Below, in pieces: positions 26,965 to 39,100 of a DNA stretch of 64,000 bases. The stretch's first letter is position 1; every line of letters starts with the position of its first letter. Source of the DNA: Dirofilaria immitis (lineage: Eukaryota > Nematoda > Chromadorea > Rhabditida > Onchocercidae); contig JAKNDB010000103.1 in NCBI GenBank assembly GCA_024305405.1, positions 806,001 through 870,000 of the forward strand, in the 5' to 3' direction. Both the position numbers and the translations under genes were made by a program. The notes below the pieces were generated by a model. The model saw nothing but the letters and a program-made list of their open reading frames with translations, was not told the origin of the DNA and ran no database searches.

Positions 26965-27930
26965 CCTAAAATTAAGTAATACCGCCATCAATTATTAAGC
27001 ATGTTTTCCCCTTGTAATTCAACCGTCCGGGAATATAAAATATTTTCCCTATCTCTAGCGCATTATCATAGCAATTATCAATATTCAGAATATGATAAAA
27101 GTAGAATAATTGCACAAATCTTAAGATTCCTTCAAAGTCATCATCCTAAAACTAATCGACACACAATCCACAACTCTGACTGCTATTTATAGAATATTAA
27201 GACACCAGCAAGTAAAGACTATTCTCGAGTCAAACAGCATTTCCGTACATTATGCAAAAGTTTTTTATTAAAGTTTACTTCATTTAAATTAATTCAGATT
27301 TTTAACAATAAGATTATACAGATATTTTTTAATATATCATAAATTGTGAAAAAGCATGAAAAACGAAAATATCAATTATTAAAGGTGCTAAAATATTCAT
27401 CAATAAAGTCACCACATAATAAATATATACTTTATTTATGCTAATAAAATAGAATGAAAATTTTACTAATGATATCGATCAGAAATAATAAATAATAACT
27501 TGCATACGGTTGACAGCAAAGATTAAAAATAATTTATAACAACATGAATTCATGAACAACTGACGGAACAGGCTAAACTAGTTTATAGGATCAGCTCAAA
27601 ATATCATTAGTAAACCATCATAATAATTGAAATGTATTCATAGCGATACTCCTTAAAAAAACCAAACTCATAACCAGTAACATTAATGGTATTTAAAAAA
27701 TCATAACGAAATATTCAAGCAATATTTCTAAGAGTTAAATATTTGAATAACCAAATTAATTTGCGCATTGTTTATCATACATATTATTTATCTAACAGCA
27801 ACCGTTCTTACTTGACTGAAAATAAACAAATTCAAAAACAAACGATAAAAAATTTGAAGTCTTTTATTCACTTTGCAAATAAAGAAAAATTGTTTCAAAT
27901 TTATTATGATCTTTTCAAAATTTTAACCTA
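26965..27930. other. Spacer between Oxa1-like paralogs B and C
   Basis: About 1 kb of AT-rich DNA between the stop of paralog C and the start of paralog B. No exon, repeat or RNA gene is recognised. A T-rich stretch ending TTTTAG directly before the paralog B ATG could be a cis or trans splice acceptor. Confidence 0.5.
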
Positions 27931-30800
27931 CTATAATTTCATCGATTTCGAATTTCCGATTAGTTTTTTCTTTAAATTTGATTTTTCCGCTTTCGCTGTC
28001 ACATTTTCTCGAGTTGCTTCTTTTATACGCTGCTCCATTAATTTAGCAATCTTTGAAGATGAGAGAGTAGTACTATGTTTCCAGGGTTCTCGAAAAAGTG
28101 AATCCTTTTCAAGCTCAATATTTTCTGCTTCTTTTACAAGCGATTTGGATAAATCGTCATTTTCCTGAGTTTTTTTCTCAATTTCCGCAATTTTCTTTTG
28201 GACTCTCATTGTTTCGTTTGATTTCTTTCGTCTCATTTCTAGAAAATTGGAACTACCATTATATCCTATACAATACCCACATAATTCACGGAAAAAATTT
28301 TTGTTAAATTCGGTTCCTAAAAAAGAGGTTCTTAGCATTATAAAGAATTTGCCGAGAAATTAAAAGAGCCTATAATTAGAAAGTCTAGGTATTATACGAT
28401 TCACCAACTAACTTTCAAAAAGAATCGGCAAGGAAAAGAATCAGGGACAAACAGCAACAAAAATTTTTACCAGAAACATAGTTTAATAGTTCGATGCGAC
28501 GAGTTTCCGCAGGATCTAAATAAACACCAGGCAAATGTAAGAAAGAGCGCGCTGTACGAGTCCCAAATACAGTCGCATGCACAGCACTAATTAAACTCGA
28601 AGTGATCCAATAAACACACACAATCTTAAAGGATAATTAAGCAAAAATATGATTAAAGCACACTAATAAACTAAGATAATCTAAGTGAGGATAAATTAAA
28701 TGAACATGAAAATCGATTTAATAAAAGAAGAATGAAGTGATGAAAAAGCTGTGATCAAAGTAGTTAGTTTCTCGACAAGCAGTTAAATTAACATCTAACA
28801 TTTAAATAGTCAGGCAAAGAATAGCTTCTCAATACATTTCCTTGCAATAAATGTAGGAATAAATGCAGTATTTCGTACGAAAAGCAGTGCAAAGTATTAA
28901 AATTTTTTCTTATTAAAAAATGAATTTGAATATTCCTCTCCAACTTTTCTTTGGCAATTACTTACCGAAGGGACATTGTTAGCAATGAAAAATAAACATG
29001 CAGCGATCGGATATATCACATTATTTGGTCTTAATCCTAACATCCAATTGCTTACAGTTTTCTGCATTTGCAATGTTTCGATCCATTTCTAAAACAAAGA
29101 AATGGAATTTAAATCAGAATCCTTTAACCAAAGAGAATTCTACAGCATAAAACTTATAACTTATGCAAAAATAAATTGGATTTAGTACAAAATAAAAGAC
29201 AATAAAGGATTAGAAAAAGCAAAAAAGATACGGGAAAGGACGGAAATTTAGAAAAGCTACAAAGAACATAACGAATTACATGTAATTGCTTTTTTGGAAA
29301 AAGAAGCATATGCTTTAGAAATGAAAACTCTGCAAATTTTTAGATTCGTAATCATCATTACCTTACTCGTAAACGTAAAACAAATTGTGGTCAGAACAGG
29401 TAACAAAAAAGCAGGATCTGATATTGTTAAATTAGTGAACGATAACTTGCCACATGTTGTCCAGCCCGGATAACTGAAAATATAACATTTCATTTGTTTT
29501 AAAGTAATAATTAGTCAAATACTTTTATTAAAACATTAGAAAAAGAAAAACATGTACACAGCTTCTGCCATTTTCTTGATGCCACAGTACTGAATCAGGA
29601 AGAGTCCAACACTAGAAGAATATAATAAGATCGAGCCAGTTCGACTTCGAATTTCTGGAAACATGCTGGAGATTTAAAATTGTATAAGAAATGAAATTCT
29701 AAACAAAGATATTTAGAACTTACGATGTAGAAACGGAAGCTGAGGTTTTTCGAATTTCATTCTCTTCCAGTAAATTAAAACTGGTAAATAAATCGTAGTC
29801 ATTCGAATTAATATAGTGGCTAAAAAGGTAAATTATTATTAGAAAAAGTTCACGTCCCTTTTTCAGTTGACTTAAATTGTTTGGAAAAATCTGAAAAAAC
29901 CAGAATGAAACTAGGCAGATTGAGAAAGGATTTTGAAAAGCAAAGAATTTGTCAATTAAATGAATGTCATCAAAAAGCTACAGAGAACTAATTTGTAATA
30001 GAAATAGATAAAAATATTCCAAAAAACTTGGGAATAATAAACTACAAATTCTAAAAAGAAAATTCATTTTCTGAAAAAAATCTCAAGTTAAGTATTCCGA
30101 ACGTGTTGCTTAAATTAAATTACAATAAAATTATCATAGAAATCACGAAATCTCACCACATATTATAGTAGAAAGCCAAGATAAGTCATAATTGCTATGC
30201 AGAGATTCCAAATATACACGGTACCACGAGGAGGGTTTCCACCAAGTGCATAGACCCAAATGTTCAAGCAAAACACTATTTGGAGCAGAATTTTAATTAA
30301 ATTTTGTGCATAACTGCACGATGCCTCCATCGACTGTTTGAACCATTGAGGAGAGGAAGAATCTTAATTTTTCTTGGAATTAATTAAATTAAATATCTAA
30401 TTTATTGTGCGATGAAATTTTGAAATTAATATCAGGCTTTTACTCGAAGAATATTTAAATTATACCACAATAAACGATCACTTCATTTCTCCTAATACAG
30501 AATCAATTTAATTTCGAAATAAGTTAGAGCAAAATCACTCCATTTAAACTTTAAATTAAATTGAATGACAAATTATTTATTTGTCGATCAATTTAATTTG
30601 GGTATTAAGTTAGGTGAATCAATAACCTGTAATTCTGTTGGTACAGCAGAATATGTATCAACAGAGAAATTGCGTCTGTTATCAACATTTCTCCATTTGA
30701 CTGTTGAGACAAAGTTCTCAAAGATACTAGCTGAACTGCTTGAAATAATTCCACCGAATCTTTTAATAACAATGTGATATGGTATTACGTAAATGGACAT
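27931..30800 (-). CDS. Oxa1/YidC/Alb3-family mitochondrial insertase, paralog C, with coiled-coil tail
   Basis: Exons: 30800-30627, a poorly resolved exon near 30360-30310, one from about 30260 to 30169, then 29819-29724, 29654-29560, 29473-29362, 29088-28966, 28624-28471 and 28265-27931. Exon 1 is a mitochondrial presequence (IKRFGGIISSSSASIFENF, then NRRNFS). Core landmarks are CTWWKPSSWYRVYLESLH, DLSWLSTIIC, VGLFLIQYCGIKKMAEA, YPGWTTCGKLSFTNLTISDP, CLFFIANNVPS and VYWITSSLISAVHATVFGTR. The last exon adds about 110 Lys/Glu-rich residues, strongly coiled-coil-like (EIEKKTQENDDLSKSL). In Oxa1, as opposed to Cox18, a basic C-terminal tail contacts mitochondrial ribosomes, so C is the best Oxa1-type candidate by architecture. 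One phase mismatch remains near 29560. Intron phases and exon sizes (112 and 154 nt) match the other two paralogs. Confidence 0.8.
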
Positions 30801-33106
30801 CAATCGAAATTGCTCAGAAATTCAAAATCCTGAAATATTAATTCAATTAATATGAAAAAATCGAACGAAAGTTCCTATATTTGTTATGTACTTTCAAAAC
30901 AATATTTTTGGCAAACGGTGAAATACGAGAAATATACTACTAAATAAATTAGTTTTTTCAAAGTAATCGGATGAATTTCAATGTCAAAGAAAACGATCAA
31001 AAATAGATAATAAGAAGAGAAACAACAATGATTTTAGGAAAGTAAGAGAGTGACCAAAGAGAGTGAAAATAAAAGATTAATAAAATCAACGAATGATTGT
31101 AATTTCGAAGAATGATACGACCATTGTACACCGCATAGTACACCGCAATTAGCGGATGAACGATATAGTAATTATAAGCCATTAAAACTATCAAAAAGCA
31201 CCTCATACCATTAATCCACAGTTGACCTTATTCAAATGGCATATGATAATTTTCACTGGAAGCTTCCACAAGTTGCATAATAATCGTAGCATAATTATAG
31301 TGAAAATTTCTCTTCCTTTGGTTCAATTATTGTCACACTTTGACTTGATTAGTTTTATTTGACGAAAAATTTGGAACCGTAGATAGGGAGATTGAATATA
31401 GAGACATAATAAAGGTATCAATTGGTCATGTGCTGACTCACTGTAAGAAAATATCATTCCATGTTTTTATCATTTTATTTTACCAAAAAGTTTTAGGAGG
31501 AAACCAAAGACGAAAAAGTAATGATTATGACTGGGAAATAATGAAGAAAGATTTGAAAAGGAACAGAAAAAATTAAACGAAATTAGCATAATGACTACTT
31601 ATCACTATTGTCAATATTACATCTTTCTTGAGATCTCCAATGCTCTTTCATAATTTATAAAATTTAAAACTAATGAAACTAACAACTTCATATAATCTAC
31701 GTGATGTAGCGCATTAAATCATGCATTGTTCATTTTTGGATAAATTCAATTTAAAAAATTGAAACTTATATTTTGAATTCTTGAATTCGAGCTCTTGAAT
31801 TCTTTACCCATTCAGTTTTTTTTCTATTCTAATCTAAATAAAATATATTATTCAAATATGATATCTGATAATCTCCATTTTTAATATTAATCAGACAATA
31901 TTAAAAGTCATAAATAAAATGACCGATGACCTTTATTTACATGTTATAATAAAACAATTATTATTTCTTTTGCTTATTATATCGAAGACGAGAATTAATT
32001 AATCAGTGATAAGATTTTCGAAATGAATTGAGAGCATGAATATTGAACAGCGTGAAATACTAAATAAAGTCATTTCATTTATGCGTAGAATGACATTAAC
32101 AAATTTGCATATGTTTCACGTGATGCGTGGATATGCATATTTCTGCATATGTAATGAAGGATAACAGCGATTTAGTCAAGAGGAACAAAGACAATTGTGA
32201 ATAAAAAAAGTAAACAACAGATATAAAAGGTAGAAATGATTAGCAGATAAGCTCATTTAGATACAAAAATATCGATATAGCAGTTCGGACATTTAGATAT
32301 TAATAACGAATATTCTTTTTATTTAATATATTTCAATTTAAATCATTTCATGGCATCGTTATAATAGCTAATATTGATCATTTTGTTAAAATCGCTTTAC
32401 AGATGTATTGAAACATAATTACTGTTTAATATAGATTAATGTAATTAATAAGAATTATTTAAATGTATGATATAGAAGTTCCACTTCAATCTGTGCCGAG
32501 CATTGTCAAACTTTATTTTCTTTTTTTTTTTTTAGTTTATCTTATGGCAGGTTGTAACATTTATAGAATAGGAGATATCTGACTTTAGAGCTTATAAATT
32601 TTAATGGAATTTCGAATCTAAAACCGGAAAGAAAAGCACTCTAAATGATTTCCAAAATATCTTCTGTGCAATTTCGAAATTTAATTAGAATTTAGACATA
32701 AGTAGAGAATTTTCGCTTTACTTTTGTAGGTTTAAAAGGCATGAGAGATTGACTAAAAAAATAAAAGATGAATTGAAAGGACAGAAAAATTAGATTTTTT
32801 AAATTCATGTTGATGGTTCAAAAGGGAAGAAAAGATTATCAACATGTTGATTATATTCGTGACTGATAAAGCTTTCTTTGCAAAAATTTTGAAGAATTCT
32901 AGCTGGCCGCCAGAAAAAAAATCATGAGCATCGATATTGAGATATAATAGATTGATGAGATATTCATTTCTGATGATATGTCAAAGAAATGAACTAGTAG
33001 TATTGGTAGTAATTAAGAGATAATAAAAAAATTAGTAATTTATAATATTTCTCTGGGAAAGAGGTAAATATTTGAAAAGAACCTAATTTTACAATTACGA
33101 AAAGAA
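30801..33106. other. Intergenic region upstream of paralog C
   Basis: No exon is supported. Notable small features are three TTGAATTC repeats at about 31772-31802 and a cluster of motif-like sequences at 32103-32151 (octamer ATTTGCAT, palindromic CACGTG, and repeated TGCATAT). A T12 run lies at about 32523. The region presumably contains the promoter of the Oxa1-like array and the 3' flank of the CC2D2A gene. Confidence 0.45.
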
Positions 33107-36100
33107 TCATTTTATGAATGGTGTCAATGCAGCAACTGCAATAGAGCATGATAAAATATTATTAACAAATGGGCGCAAATGGATAGCAATTGCAAACTGA
33201 ACCCTTCGATCAGTATTTTCATGTATTTTCAACGAAAGCACTTTTTCAATGATTTCATCCGTTGTACTATATCGATGACGGAAAGCAACGGCATTTACGT
33301 GATATGAATTACGTAGTTGCATTAAATCATCTCTTATCTGGTCTTTATTATCCGTATTTTCTAACTTGGATAAAATCTCACGTAATGTCCTGAAAATCTG
33401 CGAAATATAGGTTATTGATGGAAAAATTCGATAGACATTTGAAGAATTTTCCAATTTTCGTTGACTTTTACATCAAACTTATACATATATTTTTGAATAA
33501 ATCCATTTTTTTGTATCAATTCGTGAGAAATAATTTTCCAATAGTCAAAAAATGGAGTATATGAATTATTGATTTTATTAAATTTTCCTTTCGTAAATTA
33601 GGGATTATGCCTTCCTCACTAGATTAAATTAGTTTGCGGCTGAAAATTTCAGCAAACATCTGAATATCATATAAACGGAGAAATATAAAAAAGGAAAATA
33701 TCTGCGAAGGAAAATATTTGCTTTCTTGTAAATAATAATTGTGCTTTAAAACAAATTAAATAAAACTTAAATGAATAAATACCACTTTCATCTACCTGGA
33801 AGCCAATAAGTTCCAGTGTGGTATTCCATAAAGACGATTTTGATCAAATTTCAAACGAATTTCGCGTTCCAGGTTAGTTCGAAGCTGCGATATCGCATCA
33901 CTTTCTGTATCAAAATATGCAATCTGTTCCGGCTGCACTGATTCCATCTCAGTTTGATCATTACTAAATAATGGTAACCACTGGTTGCGTTTCTGCAATT
34001 CATTTATTTTTCGTAATGATCGAAGCATAGCATATGGATAGCTCGACGCATTTCCTCATAATACTTGTAAATGATCGTTAATGAAGACTCTTTCTAGAAA
34101 AGAAGTGCTGACTGTATGAATTTACGAAAACTCAAAATGTATGATTAAAATAATTTCCAAAAATTTTGCTGAACATACATTTAGATCAAATTGCATTTGA
34201 CTTGGATGGTCATTTTTTGGATATTTGCATATAAATTCCCTACACAAGCAATGGTACCAATAGATCTGATAGGACAGAGAGGATCATTTAACTTGTAGCA
34301 GTTACCATCTGATGGATTTAGGATAAAAATACCTTCTGGAACCATTGACATTACATAAGCTGATTGGGAACCTATAATTCGTCATTTTTAAGTCATTTAA
34401 AACTTTAAAAATTTTAGCTTCTTTTATATCCCGAAATTTTAATTTCATTTTTATTACAATGATTCCAAGATTATAAATACATAAAACTGGAGATACATTC
34501 TTTCTATACCATTTTTTTGTTGAATAGAAAGGATTTAGTAAAATGATTTTAAATTTAACAAATCGGTAGAAATCCATTTCAGAATTGCCAACCTTCTGGT
34601 AGTGATTTGCCAAACAGGACATATGATTTTATACCAAGATGTAGCAGCCAACAACATAGTAATATGGCATGATCGTCCATAATTCCACAACCGATCGACA
34701 AAAACTTAAATTGATGGAGATTGATGCATTATTTAGATTTATAATATAAAACACATCATTAGTTTATATTTTTAGGCTTTCACTTCTTTAAATGCAATTC
34801 ACCTGATCAGCAGTGATCCAAACGTCACAGTATCCTGGAGAAACTATCGGATCGGAAACGAATGGTATATAGGAAACCATTCGACATGCAATACGAACTA
34901 GCGACGAAGCATTGTCATCTAATAGATTCGATGGTGGTTTAATCGGTCGGATGAATCTGAAAAATAAACCCATTTAATTAAATTTAAAAATATTTTAAAA
35001 ATGTAAATGTTCCTTCCGATAAATAAAGTTCATTTCATTAGTATTTTAAAAAGTTCTATATCATCATAAAGAATTCTGAAGTATCCAACGATTATTGTTT
35101 TTAATAGTATATAATTTTTTAACAAAAGATAAATAAATAGTCATAATAAAGGAAATTATTAATTATTTGATTTTTAGTCTTTATTTAATGCATCTATTTT
35201 GCAATCTTAAAATCTTTCTATTTGTCCGTACCTTAATGAATATGAAAAATAACATTGAGATACTTTTAAATTCTGAGAAACTCTCCTACTTAATGAGGAT
35301 TTGACGCTAATTTCAAAATGAAATTAAAGTAAACATAGAATACAAAATAATGCCTGCATGCTAGTATTCGTTTTCCGGTAGCACTTTGTATGATACTAAT
35401 ATAACGACGATATGGAAAATGACCTTTAACATTTTGTTCCCATTCTAAGCATCTTTTTGTATCTAAAATTATTTCATAAATTTAAAATGATGCTCAGATA
35501 TTAAATTAACTACATTCATTGTTAAATAATTTCACAAACGATTCCGTCTTTTCTTTCAATCAAATGAACAAGCAATTTGCATAGATTTAGCAAAATTCTT
35601 ACAACAATAGATTCATCAATATTTGAATATTTGACGTCAGCAATGTGTGGAGGACATATATCTGGTTTAAAAGCTATCAGCAATTTGAGATATGCTGGCT
35701 GATCGTTAATCCTGTAAAGCTGATCGATGGTATAAAATCTAACAACATTGTAAAAATTGTTTCTCTTGCTTATTTTCTAATAAATTCAAACTTCGACGCT
35801 AGGCTTTTCTAAAAATTATTCAACTAGCCTGTAGGAGTTTAGAAATAGTGGATTTTGGAGAGGCAAACATCCATCTATCTTGCCATTGGAATAAACGGTT
35901 GTCAGAGGTATGAAAACAGAACCTAACCATCGTTGTTCTAATTGCTCATGTACTGAATTAGGTTCACGATCATCGGCATCAAGTCTAGTGATAAGCTGAA
36001 ATAAACTATGAAATAGTTGCCTAAAAAAACTTATCACTTTGAAAATTTCAACGAATCTGATTTCCTTTTCACTATGATTTGCAACATTGATGCATCGTTC

Positions 36101-39100
36101 TTGTCTTCCTTTATCTCTTTTTATTTAATATATGATACATTTTTATAGGTAATTGCTTTATGAGTCTAGTGAAGATTCTAACCCGATCGTAGATTGCAAT
36201 TTTTATAGAATCTTTAACTACACTAAAATTATTGTTAGCTGTTTGAAATCGATCTAATTTTAGCTCAACAGTTTGTTGCCAATATGGATTTTCTCCATGA
36301 CATACTGATGTTTCAGCTATTGAATTCTGAAAAAAGAAATTATCATTATTAAAGAATTATTGATTATTTGGCACTAGTATCTTTATTATCAGTAATAGAG
36401 ATGATATATTGAATCAAGAGATAATATATTGAATGAATTATTTGAAAAATACATGAAGCATCTTTCTGTGAATGACAAAATTTATCTAATTCATATTTTT
36501 ACTATACAATGAAATGATTATTGGTATTATCATAAATCACAATTTTGCTTGCCAGATAACCATTTTCAAAACTAATTAATGATTTTAAGTTTCGTTAAAT
36601 AAGATTTTGTTTTTATCGAAAAGCTAACCTGGAATGAAACTTCAGCAAACGATAGTAATTCTCCATGTTCCGGTTTTGGAAGATTTAATGCTGAATGAAT
36701 ATTGACAACAAGATGATATTCCGTATCACTTGTTACCTGTATTAGGATTTATCTTAGATATAAGAATATATATGTGCATATGGCATAATGATTTATGTGG
36801 TACCTGTCGTTTAGTTTTTGGTCGTCTTATGGGTTTCAGCTTTCGTGACATTTTGATGGAACCAAATGAAAAAGTACCAAATGTTCCAAAAATATTGGAA
36901 GTGGTTCTTCATGTACCAAATCTTGTAACGTTTTCATATTTTGTTCACGTTTAACTTGCTCATGAAAACGATTTCTGAAACAGAAGAAGAGAAAATGAAC
37001 TATTAGTTGCTATTATTTTATTAGATTATATTAATTATTTATTACTTCAACTACATCATTTGATGATATCAATTATTTAACAATATCATTCCCATTATTT
37101 CATTACCGTATCATATGGGCATATCGATTTCCCATAATTCGATATTGATCAATTTTTGTTTTGTAATTATATTGATTTATTTCATCATTTGACACTGCCA
37201 TTTGTTGTTCAATTTCTGAATTCAATAATGCAATTGGTTTTTAATTTCTGCTCTTTGTTCGCTGCGAATTTGTAATGCTTTAAATCTGTAAAAAAAAAAA
37301 AAACTGAATATTTACTATTCCTTTTTGTCATTTTTATTATCAAAGAAAAAGTTCTTTTTGCGAACCTAAAATTGACAATAATTAATTTATCCTAAAATAA
37401 TAGGCACTGTTTCTAATATGTAAATTTTGACATTTATATGTAATTATTCTTTTTATTTTCATATAACGATAAGATAAATTTGACATATTTTTTCATTGCC
37501 ATATTATTTAATTAAAATTTCGGATAAATCGAATTGGCACTTAATGGTTTCAAATTTTTAAATATATGTACTGAATTGAATGCATTACCTGATATTATTC
37601 TCAAATTCTTCATCCGAGCATAAACGAACTTCCTTCGGTATCAGATTAAAATTATCAGATGTATCTGTAGATGATTGCTGTTGTTGAAGCGTGAATATTT
37701 GATATCGTTCCTGTTTGTTTATTGTAAATGCGCCCTGTTTAGCCCATGATGCATTACAGTATAATTCACCAGATATACATGGTCTGTGATCTCCAGAGCC
37801 AAGACTAGAATACATCCTTAAAATAGATTCAATTTGTTTTAGTAAAAGAAATGAAAAATAAGTAAAAATAATTGCATTAGTCTGAGAAAGGTTCAACTAA
37901 TAAATCGAATTGATAATATTTAAATATTATATATTAATATATGGAACAATAAAACTATTACCCATTTATGATTAAATCACTAGCGAATTCTATTGGTATT
38001 ATGATATTTCGTTCATTCGTAACATTCTCCTCATCCGGTAATGGCAAACCAACAACCGCAAGCTTGCGAGCTTCTGTCTTTGGTACTTTTTCAAAAATTG
38101 TTATTGTTATGGATTCAGGTATTTCTTGCACCTGAAATAAAAAACAATCATAGATAATGATGAGAAAAAAATGATATTTCAAGCTTCATTTCTTTTTTGA
38201 GTTTATTTAAAAATGGAAACAGGAATTTAGATACTAAAATATTTAAATAATTTCAATATTTCTGAATTATCATCGTCTTTTTAATAAGATTTCTATGAAT
38301 TTGTCAATGTTTTTCAAAAATATCGCGATGATAATTATAGTATTAAGTCAAATTAAAATCCTAGCTAACAATTGAATAAATTCAGGAATTAAAAATGAAA
38401 ATAGCAAAAGTTAAAAAACTTGAAAACGGAAAGCATGAATCTTTATTATTATGTTTATATTTATAAAACAATTTTTAACTCGCAATATTCACCTGTAAAT
38501 TATAAATTTGCCCAAAATAAGCCTGAAAGTTGCAATCAATTGGTTGATATAGCGTCTTGCATACAGCAATATTATTAAATTCGATTTGTACTTGCAAGCG
38601 ACATTTCAGCAGATAATTGATCCGATTAATCTCGTCTACAGGTACTGGATTGTTCGATTTAACGATTTCATCTTTATTATTACCGATATTCAATACATAA
38701 ACTGGAATATGGCGCAATTCATCAAATAATTCTAACTTTTCTGCAGCATTCGTTGCTCTTGGATTATTAATTTCTTTTCTGCAAAAATTGGTAAGATTTA
38801 AAACATTCACTCAAATTTAACCAATAATAATAGTAATAAATTACCAGTATGCCATCAATTCACTGCAATCAAAATTAGAATCAGTGTCTCTATCTGAAAG
38901 TATTACTATATGTTTAAGATTATCACTCAAACCTTTTCTCAGCACAATGTTGTTCGAAGGAGATTTTTGCGACGGTTAATGTGGTAGTTGAATATTTTTG
39001 CAGATGTCGTAATTGTTGTAATTTTCGCCAATTTTCCTCAATCTCATCACCAAGATGTAAATAATTTTTCTGCTTTCCTTCCAAATCAATCATTAATTCT

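Noticed and set aside
36730..36954. Plus-strand frame within mks-6
   Set aside because: Antisense shadow of conserved mks-6 exons encoding [10 protein letters not shown] and neighbours.
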